From Ursidibacter arcticus (lineage in GTDB: Bacteria > Pseudomonadota > Gammaproteobacteria > Enterobacterales > Pasteurellaceae), in NCBI RefSeq assembly GCF_009761375.1, contig NZ_LEKM01000136.1, positions 1 to 47,066 of the forward strand: DNA of 47,066 nucleotides, given 5' to 3'. Position 1 is the first letter of the stretch. Each line of letters starts with the position of its first letter. Shown here one piece after another: positions 26,568-36,479 of this stretch. The notes under the pieces were generated by a model. It searched no databases. It was given only the letters and a program-made list of their open reading frames with translations, and was not told the origin of the DNA. The position numbers and the translations under genes were made by a program.

Positions 26568-29237
26568 ATGAGCGAATTAGCCAAAGATATTACCCCCATC
26601 AGTATTGAAGAAGAGCTGAAAACATCTTACCTTGACTACGCAATGTCAGTCATTGTCGGACGTGCTTTACCCGATGTGCGTGATGGCTTAAAACCTGTAC
26701 ACCGCCGAGTGTTGTTCTCAATGGATCAGAGTGGCAACACCGCGAGCAAGCCTTATGTAAAATCTGCCCGCGTGGTTGGTGATGTGATCGGTAAATATCA
26801 CCCTCACGGTGATTCAGCGGTATATGACACTATTGTGCGTATGGCTCAACCGTTCTCATTACGCTATATGTTAGTTGATGGGCAAGGGAACTTTGGTTCA
26901 ATTGACGGCGATGCACCTGCGGCAATGCGTTATACCGAAGTCCGTATGCAAAAAATTACCCAAGAGTTGCTCACTGATCTAGATAAAGAAACCGTTGATT
27001 TCTCGCCAAACTATGATGGCAAAGAGATGATTCCAGATGTATTGCCAACAAAAATTCCAGCTTTGTTAGTGAACGGTTCATCGGGGATTGCGGTGGGAAT
27101 GGCAACAAATATTCCACCTCATAACTTAAATGAAGTATTAAACGGTTGCTTGGCTTATATTGAAAACGATCAAATTAGTATTGAAGAACTAATGCAACAT
27201 ATTCCAGGCCCTGACTTCCCAACGGCAGCCATTATCAATGGACGTAAAGGGATTGAAGATGCTTATCGTACAGGTCGTGGAAAAATTTATGTGCGTGCAA
27301 AAGCGAGTGTTGAAACTACCGCTAAAGGTCGTGAGCAAATCATCGTTACCGAAATTCCTTACCAAGTGAACAAAGCAAAATTGATCGAAAAGATTGCAGA
27401 ATTGGTCAAAGATAAAAAAGTGGAAGGGATCAGCGAGTTGCGTGATGAGTCGGATAAAGATGGTTTACGCATTGTGATTGAGATTAAGCGTGATGCAGTT
27501 GGCGAAGTAGTCTTAAACAACCTTTACGCCCTAACGCAAATGCAAGTTACCTTTGGTATCAATATGGTGGCACTGGATCACGGTCAGCCAAAAGTGCTTA
27601 ATCTAAAACAAATTATCGAAGCTTTTGTACTACATCGTAGAGAAGTGGTTACTCGCCGTACTATTTTTGAATTACGCAAGGCGCGTGAACGAGCTCACAT
27701 CTTAGAAGGTTTGGCAATTGCACTCGCAAATATCGATCCTGTCATTGAGTTAATCCGTCATTCTAAAACTGCAGATGAAGCGCGTGAAGCACTACTTTCT
27801 CGCTCTTGGGCATTAGGCAATGTTTCTCCAATGCTTGAAGCTGCTGGCGTTGATGTTGCTCGTCCTGATGATGCTCCAGAAAATTGCGGTGTACGCAATG
27901 GCGAATATTTCCTTTCTGAAACGCAAGCAAGAGCAATTCTTGAATTACGTTTACATCGTTTAACAGGGTTAGAACACGAAAAAATTCTAGATGAATATAA
28001 AGAAATTTTAGTGATTATCGGTGAGTTATTACACATCTTAAATAGCCCAGTACGTTTAATGGAAGTTATTCGTGAAGAGCTAGAAAAAGTGAAAGCGGAA
28101 TTTGGTGATGAACGCCGTACCGAAATTACCGCCGCATCAGGTGATATCAATTTAGAAGATCTTATTGCTCAGGAAGATGTTGTTGTGACGCTTTCTCACG
28201 CAGGTTATGTGAAATATCAACCACTTTCCGACTACGAAGCCCAACGTCGTGGCGGTAAGGGTAAGTCTGCAACGAAAATGAAAGAAGATGATTTCATTGA
28301 GCGTTTATTAGTGGCGAATACTCACGATACCATTCTTTGTTTCTCTAGCCGTGGACGTTTATATCAACTGAAGGTTTACCAACTTCCACAAGCGAGTCGT
28401 GGCGCAAGGGGAACACCAATTGTTAATATCTTGCCACTGGTAAAAGAAGAAAATGAACGTATTACGGCTATTTTACCTGTTCCAAATGGTGAATTTAGTG
28501 CAGACAAATTTATCTTTATGGCAACGGCAAGTGGAACGGTGAAGAAAGTATCGTTAGATGCCTTTAGCAATGTGAGATCAAGCGGTCTGATTGCGTTAAA
28601 ACTTCGCGAAGGCGATGAGTTGATCGGGGTTGATATTACTAATGGTGAAAGCGAAATAATGCTCTTCTCTGCACAAGGGCGTGTTGTTCGATTTGCGGAA
28701 ACCCAAGTGCGTGGAATGGGACGTGTCGCAACAGGTGTGCGTGGCATTAAATTAGCTACCACAGAAATTTCTACTGATGAGATAGAAGAGGTGGAAATTG
28801 AAACTGTTGAAAATGAAGATGCAGAAGAAACATCAAGTGTTAATTTAACCGCCGATAAAGTGGTATCCTTAGTGATTCCGCATACCCAAGGCGAAATTCT
28901 AACCGTAACGCAAAATGGTTATGGTAAACGTACTGCTTTAAGTGAATATCCGATTAAATCTCGTGCAACAAAAGGGGTTGTTTCAATTAAAGTGAACGAA
29001 CGTAACGGTAAAGTGGTTGCAGCAGTTCAAGTTGAAGAAAATGACCAAATTATGCTAATTACTGATGCAGGCACACTAGTTCGTACTCGTGTTAATGAAG
29101 TGAGCTTAGTGGGTAGAAACACTCAAGGGGTACGCATTATTCGTACTGCTCAAGATGAACAAGTGGTAAGTTTAGAGCGAATTTGTGAAATTGACAGCGA
29201 AGAGAGTGATGAAGTTTCAGCAGAAGTGGAAGAATAA
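26568..29237 (+). CDS. gyrA: DNA gyrase subunit A
   Basis: Cleavage/rejoining subunit of gyrase, working with GyrB to supercoil DNA. The 889 residues are close to E. coli's 875. The N-terminal breakage domain contains the catalytic Tyr122 in [10 protein letters not shown]. The quinolone region reads [17 protein letters not shown] with Ser83 and Asp87, the usual susceptible residues. The C-terminal beta-pinwheel begins after about 530 and holds the GyrA box QRRGGKG. An acidic tail [13 protein letters not shown] follows. Strong similarity throughout makes the call certain. Antisense open frames over it are shadows. Confidence 0.98.
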   Translation: MSELAKDITPISIEEELKTSYLDYAMSVIVGRALPDVRDGLKPVHRRVLFSMDQSGNTASKPYVKSARVVGDVIGKYHPHGDSAVYDTIVRMAQPFSLRYMLVDGQGNFGSIDGDAPAAMRYTEVRMQKITQELLTDLDKETVDFSPNYDGKEMIPDVLPTKIPALLVNGSSGIAVGMATNIPPHNLNEVLNGCLAYIENDQISIEELMQHIPGPDFPTAAIINGRKGIEDAYRTGRGKIYVRAKASVETTAKGREQIIVTEIPYQVNKAKLIEKIAELVKDKKVEGISELRDESDKDGLRIVIEIKRDAVGEVVLNNLYALTQMQVTFGINMVALDHGQPKVLNLKQIIEAFVLHRREVVTRRTIFELRKARERAHILEGLAIALANIDPVIELIRHSKTADEAREALLSRSWALGNVSPMLEAAGVDVARPDDAPENCGVRNGEYFLSETQARAILELRLHRLTGLEHEKILDEYKEILVIIGELLHILNSPVRLMEVIREELEKVKAEFGDERRTEITAASGDINLEDLIAQEDVVVTLSHAGYVKYQPLSDYEAQRRGGKGKSATKMKEDDFIERLLVANTHDTILCFSSRGRLYQLKVYQLPQASRGARGTPIVNILPLVKEENERITAILPVPNGEFSADKFIFMATASGTVKKVSLDAFSNVRSSGLIALKLREGDELIGVDITNGESEIMLFSAQGRVVRFAETQVRGMGRVATGVRGIKLATTEISTDEIEEVEIETVENEDAEETSSVNLTADKVVSLVIPHTQGEILTVTQNGYGKRTALSEYPIKSRATKGVVSIKVNERNGKVVAAVQVEENDQIMLITDAGTLVRTRVNEVSLVGRNTQGVRIIRTAQDEQVVSLERICEIDSEESDEVSAEVEE

Positions 29238-29252
29238 GAGTTGAACTTAAAT

Positions 29253-29287
29253 TGTAGAAGATCAAACTACCAGTTTGATCTTCTACA
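29253..29287. terminator. Bidirectional terminator after gyrA
   Basis: A 16-bp perfect stem, TGTAGAAGATCAAACT and its complement around ACC, sits between convergent gyrA and the lipoprotein gene. T-runs are weak on both sides. Confidence 0.65.
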
Positions 29288-29291
29288 GTTA

Positions 29292-29813
29292 TTATGAACA
29301 TTTAGGAGTGTATGCGGTTGGTACAGCTGTATATTTAAAGTTTTTTGTTATTCCTAATATATTCTGTGTGGCAGTTAAGTGCTTGTGACTCACTGTATTA
29401 AATTTTATACTAGAAAATCCACCTACAATAATAGCATGTAATTTAATTTCATTTGCTCCTATTGTTTCTAATTTATAGCGTTCAATTTTGACAAACTCTC
29501 TAATTAAATCTCCAGAACCTTTTTGTTTTTGCTCTGCCTGATTTGCTATATATTCAACTAGTTGTCCTAAGTTCCCTTTATTCTTAGTTTTATAATTGTT
29601 GAATTTATCACAGCTATAGCGATATAAAGTCGCTGAACCGTCAGGTTTAATTTGCATAATATTAGCAATATCGTCTTTAGGTTCCATTGCCCAAAACTTA
29701 TTGTAAATTCTAGAAGACAGAGCACTAGAATCAAAATAATAGTTTGTTGTTGGAGCAATACAGGAGGTTAAAGATAGGGTGAAAAATAATGGGAGTAGCT
29801 TAATTTTTTTCAT
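29292..29813 (-). CDS. Small predicted lipoprotein of unknown function
   Basis: I do not recognise this family. The 173-residue product starts MKKIKLLPLFFTLSLTSCIA, a lipoprotein signal with lipobox LTSC (Cys18). The rest is soluble and mixed alpha/beta, with two further cysteines (CDKFNN and the final PKCS) that could form a disulfide. It is convergent with gyrA and followed upstream by gpmA on the same strand, about 60 bases away. AAAGATCT precedes the ATG with a weak GAAAGA ribosome site. Likely an inner-leaflet outer-membrane lipoprotein. Confidence 0.75.
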   Translation of the reverse strand: MKKIKLLPLFFTLSLTSCIAPTTNYYFDSSALSSRIYNKFWAMEPKDDIANIMQIKPDGSATLYRYSCDKFNNYKTKNKGNLGQLVEYIANQAEQKQKGSGDLIREFVKIERYKLETIGANEIKLHAIIVGGFSSIKFNTVSHKHLTATQNILGITKNFKYTAVPTAYTPKCS

Positions 29814-29874
29814 AGATCTTTCTTTTTTCGATATTTAAAAATAAAGGCTGAAATACTATCAGCCCCAGATTTTA

Positions 29875-30558
29875 TTATAAATAGAACTTCTCAACAAAAT
29901 TTAACTGGTCGTCAAGTTTTAACACTAATGGCTGACCTGTTGGGATTTCAAAATCCATAATTTCTTCATCAGAAATACCAATAATATGTTTTGCTAATGC
30001 ACGAAGTGAGTTACCGTGAGCAGTCACAAGAACACGTTTACCTGAAAGTAGAGCAGGAGCAATCTGATCTTCCCAGAATGGTAATACACGCTCAAGTGTA
30101 ATTTTTAAGTTTTCCGCATTTGGAACAACATCTTTTGGTAAGTGTGCATAACGGCGGTCGTTATGTGCTGAATTCGGATCTTGTGGATCTAAATCAGGTG
30201 GAGAAATATCATAAGAACGACGCCAAATATGAACTTGCTCATCACCATATTGTTCAGCGGTTGCTTTTTTGTCTAAACCTTGTAATGCACCATAGTGACG
30301 CTCGTTTAAACGCCAGTTTTTCACTTGTGGGATCCATAGTTGGTTGGACTCTTCTAACACGATGTTACAAGTTTTGATGGCACGAGTTAAAACAGAAGTA
30401 AAAGCGATGTCAAATTCATAGCCTGCTTCAAGTAATTTCTTACCTGCTGCTTTAGCTTCTTCAACACCACGTTCTGTTAAATTAACATCACGCCAGCCTG
30501 TAAATAAATTTTTAGCATTCCATTCACTAAAACCGTGACGAATAAATACTAATTCCAT
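29875..30558 (-). CDS. gpmA: 2,3-bisphosphoglycerate-dependent phosphoglycerate mutase
   Basis: Glycolytic enzyme interconverting 3- and 2-phosphoglycerate. The 227 residues start [14 protein letters not shown] with the phosphohistidine His8. The second active-site part [36 protein letters not shown] and [17 protein letters not shown] complete the dPGM fold. Phe rather than Gln after RHG is, as I recall, the usual Haemophilus variant. GGAGA precedes the ATG on the minus strand. Its 3' neighbour is the lipoprotein; its 5' side abuts a large palindromic repeat. Confidence 0.97.
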   Translation of the reverse strand: MELVFIRHGFSEWNAKNLFTGWRDVNLTERGVEEAKAAGKKLLEAGYEFDIAFTSVLTRAIKTCNIVLEESNQLWIPQVKNWRLNERHYGALQGLDKKATAEQYGDEQVHIWRRSYDISPPDLDPQDPNSAHNDRRYAHLPKDVVPNAENLKITLERVLPFWEDQIAPALLSGKRVLVTAHGNSLRALAKHIIGISDEEIMDFEIPTGQPLVLKLDDQLNFVEKFYL

Positions 30559-30702
30559 AAGTTCTCCTATTAAGAATGTAAATTGAATTTGAAACCCGCT
30601 CTTTATAGCAAAAATTTGCCCATTTTAAAATATCATCAATGATAATCTTTATAGGAAAGCTGATTTTTCGCAAAGAAAAGATTAATTTGTTAGAAAGGTA
30701 AT

Positions 30703-30885
30703 GTAAAAAAGATAGGTACTTCTACCTATCAGACTGATGACAAACTTCAAAAGAACGTAAAATCTGTAGGATGGGCTTTAGCCCACCATCTTTAAAATCA
30801 ATAAGTTACAAAATGGTGGGCTTAAGCCCACCCTACACGAAATAAGTTCGTCAATAATCTGATAGGTGCTTCCACCTATCTTTAC
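30703..30885. repeat. Nested palindromic repeat (MITE- or REP-like)
   Basis: A 183-base near-perfect hairpin fills most of the 332-base gap 30559-30890. Outer arms at 30703-30747 and 30841-30885 begin GATAGGT and contain ACCTATCAG, so each arm is itself a small palindrome. Inner arms at 30765-30789 and 30813-30837 share 23 of 25 bases and contain TGGGCTTTAGCCCA or TGGGCTTAAGCCCA. Between the arms lies an AT-rich loop. CAGACTGATGACAAACTT (30730-30747) and, inverted, CAGATTATTGACGAACTT recur near 36.2 kb and at the window end. It lies downstream of the lipase gene and may also act as its terminator. The rest of the gap (30559-30702) shows nothing clear. Confidence 0.8.
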
Positions 30886-30890
30886 AAAAA

Positions 30891-32768
30891 TTATAGAATA
30901 CCAACATTAGAATAATCTAACTCACTGATAAGAGTATTCTGAATAAGAACAGAAACGCCTTTACTTGTGAAAGTAACATCTTTGCCTGTTTGTTTCATCG
31001 AACTTAGCGCATCATCAGCTGATGAGAATAATTCTTTAGAAAACAGTAGTTTATCATTATCTCCCGAATGAGAGTTAAAATCTCTGATAATTGTTCTTCC
31101 TTTAGATTGGCTACCGAATGCAAAAATATCATTACCTACGCCACCATAAACAAGGTTTTGCCCAGCACCAGCGAAGATGTAATCATTACCTTCTGCACCG
31201 TAAATTTCATCACTCCCATTTTTTCCGATAAGAATATCATTTCCTTCACCACCGTGAAGTAAGCTGCCATATTTATGATGAGCAGATAATTGATCATCGC
31301 CTTCTTTGCCAAAAACCACTCTTCCTGTTAAAGAGTCATCATTTTCGGTTCCTTCTATGTGAGATTTATAGCCAATTTTTTGATTGCGTGACTTAATAAG
31401 ATAACGATTATCTTGTAGATGATCTTCTTTAATGTCGTAAGCACTAATTAAACTGCGTAATTCTTTTGAAAATGCAATTTTTTCTACGTTATCAAGCTGT
31501 TTTAATCCTGTTCTTTCATTTGCATTAGCAAACAGCGTGCCATCTTTTAGACGATAGAAATTCCAATTCAATCTAGAGCCGTCTAAAATAACCGTATCAA
31601 CACCAGTTCCTCCATCTACTCGATCAAATCCTACACCAGTCTTAATTTTATCGTTTCCACCTCTTGCTTCAATGTAGTCGTGTCCCTTACCACCTTCAAG
31701 CAAATTATTGTATTCATTCCCAATAATGAATGTTGAACGACCTTCACTCATTTTTTGTTGTGGTTTATCTTTAACCCAGGTGTACCAACGGTTTAAAGCC
31801 GAAAGATGATCAATAACAATGGTGCTATCTTTATGCATATAATCGTAAAACTCAGAGTTAATAATACGATCAATCATATCGCTTCTAACCCCATCTGCGT
31901 GGGCAGACCAACCACCTAGTGTTCTGTTAAGGATTGATACAAGTTTTTGAGACCAAATAAAAGAGGCATAATTATTGTTAAAAGAAACGACATTATCTGC
32001 ACCACTTGAAAATGCTTTATCTGGATTGACAAAAAAGCCTTGTAGATCTTGAATAGATTCTTTGAATGTATTTTTGTCGCCTAAAATTCGATACACCGCA
32101 TCATTTTCAAATCCCATATTAAAAATAACATCAGCATTATCATAGATATATGGTGAAGCATAACCAAAATAGTTCGAATCTTTATAGAAACCGTCAGCGA
32201 GTGTTTCTCTATATTTTGCCATTAGGTTAGTTAAGCCACCGCCTAAGCTATAACCGGTCACAAGAACGTCTTCTCCATTTAACCCTTGTGAAATGGCATA
32301 CTCTCTTAATGTATTGAGCAGAGGTTCCATTGGTGGAACGACTTTACCCGAATTGAGGTGGAAATAATCAGCAATATCTAATAAATCATTAGTGCCAGAC
32401 CATACCATAGACACTTGTGTGATTTTGCCATTAGTGTCAGTTTTACCAAAAATTTTAGCTTGAGGGCCTCCAGTAATAAGCGGTTTTCCCCAAACTGGAC
32501 TTTCAAAGGTATAATAGCCAAATTTATCTTTACTGGATTGTGGCAAACCTAGCTCGTGGGGTTCAATTTCCCGCCAATTTTTAGGTGGAGCAATATTAAC
32601 TTTATTTGAATGGTAGCTACCACTGATTGAGCCTAAAAAATTTAATAGCTTGGCACCAGGAAGTCCCATAAAATAGGCGGCGTTAGTATAAATAGCTAAT
32701 TTAGAGCTTTCGCTTGCTAGGGTAGTAGCTGTTTTTTTATCAAAGTTTTTGTAATCAAAAAATCCCAT
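30891..32768 (-). CDS. Family I.3 RTX lipase (type I secreted)
   Basis: A secreted lipase related to Serratia LipA and Pseudomonas polyurethanase/MIS38 lipase. From the ATG at 32768 it has 625 residues. AGAGGA lies just upstream, and family members start MG[IF]FDYK. The predicted triad is Ser174 in GYSLGGG, Asp223 in GFENDAVYR and His290 in GGWSAHADG, placed by alignment from memory. The C-terminal half has two blocks of glycine-rich calcium-binding repeats (about 365-400 and 490-545, e.g. GGEGNDILIGKNGSDEIYG). The end VLIQNTLISELDYSNVGIL looks like the C-terminal type I secretion signal. There is no N-terminal signal peptide. A Fur-like site lies at the start, and a type I exporter operon lies 4 kb away. 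Confidence 0.88.
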   Translation of the reverse strand: MGFFDYKNFDKKTATTLASESSKLAIYTNAAYFMGLPGAKLLNFLGSISGSYHSNKVNIAPPKNWREIEPHELGLPQSSKDKFGYYTFESPVWGKPLITGGPQAKIFGKTDTNGKITQVSMVWSGTNDLLDIADYFHLNSGKVVPPMEPLLNTLREYAISQGLNGEDVLVTGYSLGGGLTNLMAKYRETLADGFYKDSNYFGYASPYIYDNADVIFNMGFENDAVYRILGDKNTFKESIQDLQGFFVNPDKAFSSGADNVVSFNNNYASFIWSQKLVSILNRTLGGWSAHADGVRSDMIDRIINSEFYDYMHKDSTIVIDHLSALNRWYTWVKDKPQQKMSEGRSTFIIGNEYNNLLEGGKGHDYIEARGGNDKIKTGVGFDRVDGGTGVDTVILDGSRLNWNFYRLKDGTLFANANERTGLKQLDNVEKIAFSKELRSLISAYDIKEDHLQDNRYLIKSRNQKIGYKSHIEGTENDDSLTGRVVFGKEGDDQLSAHHKYGSLLHGGEGNDILIGKNGSDEIYGAEGNDYIFAGAGQNLVYGGVGNDIFAFGSQSKGRTIIRDFNSHSGDNDKLLFSKELFSSADDALSSMKQTGKDVTFTSKGVSVLIQNTLISELDYSNVGIL

Positions 32769-32775
32769 AGAATCC

Positions 32776-32794
32776 TCTGTTATTATCATTATAG
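32776..32794 (-). promoter_or_regulatory. Candidate Fur box at the lipase start
   Basis: The minus strand reads CCTATAATGATAATAACAG, including an exact ATAATGATAAT (11 bases) of the Fur consensus, immediately 5' of the lipase ribosome site. TATAAT could also be a -10. Iron control of the lipase is a prediction only. Confidence 0.4.
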
Positions 32795-32957
32795 GAGCTA
32801 GATAAATTATATCTAATCACTATATTACCATAGAAGAGAATTTACAAAACAATGTGGATTATGAATGAGATATATTCAGGTTATGCTTGATATAGAAATA
32901 CTTTGGGATTAATTAGGTTTAAATTGCAAAATTTTCACACTAACTCACCGCTTTCCT

Positions 32958-32987
32958 TTTACATTTTTTGCTAATTTCAGGTACAAT
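32958..32987 (+). promoter_or_regulatory. lepA promoter
   Basis: TTTACA (32958-32963), an 18-base spacer and TACAAT (32982-32987), about 50 bases before the lepA start. Both boxes differ from consensus by one or two bases. Confidence 0.5.
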
Positions 32988-33039
32988 CTGCCGATTATTT
33001 TTCTTTTAACTTACAACAAATAGGACATTCGCTGCCCTT

Positions 33040-34839
33040 ATGAAAATGCAGAATATTCGTAACTTTTCAATTATTGCACATATCGACCACGGTAAATCAA
33101 CGTTATCAGACCGTTTAATTCAAACCTGTGGTGGTTTATCTGATCGAGAAATGGAAGCTCAAGTATTAGACTCAATGGATCTTGAGCGTGAGCGTGGTAT
33201 TACGATTAAAGCCCAAAGTGTTACATTGAACTATAAGGCACAAGATGGTGAAACGTATCAATTAAACTTTATCGATACACCAGGACACGTGGATTTCTCT
33301 TATGAAGTTTCTCGCTCTCTTGCCGCTTGTGAAGGTGCTTTGTTGGTTGTTGATGCAGGGCAGGGGGTTGAAGCACAAACCCTAGCAAACTGTTATACAG
33401 CGATCGAAATGGATCTCGAAGTTGTACCAATTTTAAATAAAATTGATTTACCTGCAGCAGAGCCAGAACGTGTTGCAGAAGAAATTGAAGACATTGTCGG
33501 CATTGATGCAATGGAGGCGGTGCGTTGTTCAGCAAAAACAGGTTTAGGCATTGATTTAGTTCTCGAAGAAATTGTCGCCAAAATTCCTGCCCCAGAAGGT
33601 GATCCTGATGCACCTTTACAGGCACTGATTATTGACTCTTGGTTTGATAACTACTTAGGGGTAGTTTCGCTTGTTCGAGTTAAAAACGGATCAATCAGAA
33701 AAGGCGATAAAATCAAAGTAATGAGTACAGGTCAATCTTACAATGTTGATCGTTTAGGGATTTTCACGCCAAAGCAAGTTGATACCGCCGAATTAAAAAC
33801 AGGTGAAGTAGGCTGGGTAGTTTGTGCGATTAAAGATATTTTAGGTGCCCCAGTAGGTGATACGCTGACTTCTCATCATCACTCTGCGACTGAAGCCTTA
33901 CCGGGCTTTAAAAAAGTAAAACCACAGGTTTATGCAGGTTTATTCCCAATCAGCTCAGATGATTATGAAGCTTTCCGCGATGCGTTAGGTAAATTGAGCT
34001 TAAATGATGCCTCTTTATTCTACGAGCCAGAAAATTCAACAGCGTTAGGCTTTGGTTTCCGTTGTGGTTTCTTAGGTTTATTGCATATGGAGATTATTCA
34101 GGAGCGTTTAGAACGTGAATACGATCTTGATTTAATTACCACAGCACCAACCGTAGTTTATGAAGTCGAACAGACCAATGGCGAAATTATTTATGTAGAT
34201 AGCCCATCGAAGTTACCGCCAATTAGCAACATTGCAGAAATTCGAGAGCCAATTGCAGAATGTAATATGCTTGTTCCACAAGAGTTTTTAGGTAACGTTA
34301 TTACACTTTGTGTAGAAAAACGTGGCGTACAAACAAATATGGTGTATCACGGTAACCAAATTGCTTTAACCTATGAAATCCCAATGGGCGAAGTTGTATT
34401 GGATTTCTTTGACCGATTAAAATCAACCTCTCGTGGTTATGCCTCGTTAGATTACGGTTTTAAACGTTTCCAAACAGCAGATATGGTGCGTGTGGATATT
34501 ATGATCAACGGTGAACGTGTTGATGCGTTAGCCTTAATCGTCCACAAAGCCAATGCACCATATCGTGGGCGTGAGTTAGTAGAAAAAATGAAAGAACTCA
34601 TTCCACGCCAGCAATTCGATATTGCGATTCAAGCAGCTATCGGCAACCATATTATTGCTCGTTCAACGGTAAAACAGTTGCGTAAAAACGTATTAGCGAA
34701 ATGTTATGGTGGTGACGTAAGCCGTAAGAAAAAACTCTTACAGAAACAGAAAGAAGGTAAAAAACGAATGAAATCGTTAGGTAATGTGGAAGTTCCACAA
34801 GAAGCATTCTTAGCGATTTTACACGTGGGTAAAGATTAA
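33040..34839 (+). CDS. lepA: Elongation factor 4 (LepA)
   Basis: Translational GTPase that acts on ribosomes, with roles in back-translocation and 30S assembly under debate. The 599 residues equal E. coli LepA. The G domain has [20 protein letters not shown], the switch segment [21 protein letters not shown] and [16 protein letters not shown]-like domains II, III and V follow. The unique C-terminal domain ends [20 protein letters not shown]. The start at 33040 gives [10 protein letters not shown]. It leads a two-gene operon with lepB, as in E. coli. Confidence 0.98.
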   Translation: MKMQNIRNFSIIAHIDHGKSTLSDRLIQTCGGLSDREMEAQVLDSMDLERERGITIKAQSVTLNYKAQDGETYQLNFIDTPGHVDFSYEVSRSLAACEGALLVVDAGQGVEAQTLANCYTAIEMDLEVVPILNKIDLPAAEPERVAEEIEDIVGIDAMEAVRCSAKTGLGIDLVLEEIVAKIPAPEGDPDAPLQALIIDSWFDNYLGVVSLVRVKNGSIRKGDKIKVMSTGQSYNVDRLGIFTPKQVDTAELKTGEVGWVVCAIKDILGAPVGDTLTSHHHSATEALPGFKKVKPQVYAGLFPISSDDYEAFRDALGKLSLNDASLFYEPENSTALGFGFRCGFLGLLHMEIIQERLEREYDLDLITTAPTVVYEVEQTNGEIIYVDSPSKLPPISNIAEIREPIAECNMLVPQEFLGNVITLCVEKRGVQTNMVYHGNQIALTYEIPMGEVVLDFFDRLKSTSRGYASLDYGFKRFQTADMVRVDIMINGERVDALALIVHKANAPYRGRELVEKMKELIPRQQFDIAIQAAIGNHIIARSTVKQLRKNVLAKCYGGDVSRKKKLLQKQKEGKKRMKSLGNVEVPQEAFLAILHVGKD

Positions 34840-34853
34840 TAAATGAAAATGGC

Positions 34854-34895
34854 AAGCGGTTGGTTTTGCAAAATATATTGCAAATCTAACCGCTT
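34854..34895 (+). other. Hairpin of two inverted uptake signals between lepA and lepB
   Basis: AAGCGGTTGG and its partner AACCGCTT form an 8-bp outer stem, and TTTGCAA/TTGCAAA forms an inner stem. The core is the ACAAGCGGT-type signal written as GCAAGCGGTT. No T-run follows, so it is more likely an intercistronic element than a terminator. Confidence 0.6.
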
Positions 34896-34919
34896 ATGAT
34901 TAGACATAAGGAGAAACCA

Positions 34920-35882
34920 ATGGCAAATCTTATGCCAATTATTTTTATCGCCATTTTATATGGCGTTTGGAAAGTGTTAGACGGAATGCAGCTGCCGAAT
35001 ACGATTTCAATTATTTTAGTTGCATTAGTTGTCATTTGTGGTGCGTTTTTCGCATTTTACAAATTCAGTGCCGACCCACGTCGTAAGGCTAAAATCGCCC
35101 GTGAAGAAAAACGCTTAGGCAGAGCATTAACAGATGAAGAGATGAAAGAAATCCAACCACGTTCAGCAGTGGGTGAATTTTTTGCATCACTTTTTGGGGT
35201 GCTATTTTTTGTGACCGTGCTACGTTCTTTTCTATTTGAACCATTCCAAATCCCAAGTGGCTCAATGGAACCGACTTTGCGTGTTGGTGATTTTTTAATT
35301 GTGAATAAATTTAGCTATGGCATTAAAGATCCGATTTGGCAAAATACTTTGATTGAAACGGGTAAACCACAACGTGGTGATGTTGTTGTGTTTAAAGCTC
35401 CAAAACAACCGCACGTGGATTACATTAAACGTGTTGTTGCGGTAGGTGGCGATAAAATCAAATACGATTTTGCAACGCAACATCTGACTTTAACTCGTGG
35501 CGACACAGGTGAAGTAGTCACATTTACTTATAGCGATGCAAAACCAAACCCTGATTTCTTATATCACGGTGAAATGCAATTAGAACGTACTGAAACAGGC
35601 GATGTAACGCACCAAATTTTAAATAACCCACAACCGTTTAATTATGCACCTTATTTCTACCAACAAGAAGGCTTACCAGCTGGCGAATGGCTTGTTCCAC
35701 AAGGGCATTACTTTGTAATGGGCGATAATCGTGACAACAGTGAAGATAGTCGTTTTTGGGGCTTTGTACCCGAAAAGAACCTTGTTGGTAAAGCATCGGT
35801 GATTTGGTTAAGCCTGGATAAAAAACCAAATCAGTTCCCAAGTGGGTTACGTTTTGAAAGAATGTTTACTTCGATCAAATAA
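34920..35882 (+). CDS. lepB: Signal peptidase I
   Basis: Cleaves signal peptides from Sec/Tat-exported proteins at the periplasmic face. From the ATG at 34920 (AAGGAG upstream) it has 320 residues, close to E. coli's 324. Transmembrane helices lie at about 4-18 and 30-48, with a further hydrophobic stretch at about 88-103. The catalytic pair is Ser115 in PSGSMEPT and Lys170 in [11 protein letters not shown]. Box E reads [14 protein letters not shown]. It is cotranscribed with lepA. A hairpin at 35893-35928 follows. Confidence 0.96.
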   Translation: MANLMPIIFIAILYGVWKVLDGMQLPNTISIILVALVVICGAFFAFYKFSADPRRKAKIAREEKRLGRALTDEEMKEIQPRSAVGEFFASLFGVLFFVTVLRSFLFEPFQIPSGSMEPTLRVGDFLIVNKFSYGIKDPIWQNTLIETGKPQRGDVVVFKAPKQPHVDYIKRVVAVGGDKIKYDFATQHLTLTRGDTGEVVTFTYSDAKPNPDFLYHGEMQLERTETGDVTHQILNNPQPFNYAPYFYQQEGLPAGEWLVPQGHYFVMGDNRDNSEDSRFWGFVPEKNLVGKASVIWLSLDKKPNQFPSGLRFERMFTSIK

Positions 35883-35892
35883 CCAATTTTCT

Positions 35893-35928
35893 CTCTCAAA
35901 CTCTACAAGTTGTAGAGAACTTTGAGAG
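35893..35928. terminator. Hairpin between lepB and the IS200 remnant
   Basis: CTCTCAAA + CTCTACA pair with TGTAGAG + TTTGAGAG around AGT, with a three-base bulge. It may be the lepB terminator or a subterminal hairpin of the IS200 element. It has no T-run. Confidence 0.5.
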
Positions 35929-36143
35929 GGATTAAAATTGGTATATCTTCTTTTTCTTGATTTCTTATATATTCTTCCAGCACTTTTGTGTTTAATCCAA
36001 CTTTACTTACATAGCACCTCTTTGTACAAAAGTGCTTATTTCCAGATTGATGTTTCAGATTCGCATTCCTTTTAAATATTATCAGCGAGGATTTACCTTT
36101 CAGGTATTCCATAAAACTTAATACCGCCAATTTGGGGGATTTT
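35903..36143 (-). pseudogene. IS200/IS605-family TnpA transposase, 3' remnant
   Basis: The minus strand encodes SPKLAVLSFMEYLKGKSSLI then IFKRNANLKHQSGNKHFCTK, RCYVSKVGLNTKVLEEYIRN and QEKED. This is the C-terminal part of a Y1 HUH transposase: the FMxYLKGKSS helix, the YVSKVG strand and the helix with the catalytic Tyr (EEYIRNQ) are recognisable. The N-terminal half with the HUH motif is gone, and the frame breaks at about 36143. It is a dead insertion sequence just upstream of the type I secretion operon and downstream of lepB. Confidence 0.75.
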
Positions 36144-36161
36144 CAAAAGAATATGAATATG

Positions 36162-36265
36162 CTTAGATTATTGATAAAGTCTTTTTTGATATTTCTTATA
36201 CAAAGGATTCTACGCTGGCATCGGTTTATTGAATACAAAAAATTAGAGTTTGTCATCAGTCTGGA
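36162..36265. repeat. Degenerate copy of the palindromic repeat family
   Basis: TAGATTATTGATAAAGTC (36163-36180) and, inverted, CAGACTGATGACAAACTC at 36248-36265 are the same two end sequences as in the 30.7-30.9 kb element, in the same opposed orientation. The interior is AT-rich, with CTACGCTGGCAT resembling the core of the copy at the window end. The rest of the stretch 36266-36479 is AT-rich leader of the secretion operon with a -10 at 36417-36422. Confidence 0.6.
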
Positions 36266-36416
36266 GTGTATTAAATATGCCTTATTAAATATATTTATGA
36301 AGAAAATAGAGTGCATCATTATAATTTTGTAAGAAAATTATGTGTCTATTTTGTTCTTTGATTATATTGTTGCGATTTAGTGGAATAATTCAATTCTATT
36401 TATCATGTATTTGATC

Positions 36417-36422
36417 TATAAT
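36417..36422 (+). promoter_or_regulatory. -10 box of the type I secretion operon
   Basis: A consensus TATAAT lies 58 bases before the first gene of the operon. At a 17-base spacing the -35 would be TTCTAT, which is poor. Activator dependence is possible. Confidence 0.4.
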
Positions 36423-36479
36423 CTTTCCACTAACGATGAAAATACATTAAATAATTTCAATTAAAGTAGGATATAAACA

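Noticed and set aside
26808-26830. Quinolone-resistance changes in gyrA
   Set aside because: Ser83 and Asp87 are both the susceptible type.
36132-36332. Plus-strand open frame of 66 codons before the secretion operon
   Set aside because: It overlaps the palindromic repeat and is of low-complexity AT-rich composition; not supported as a gene.
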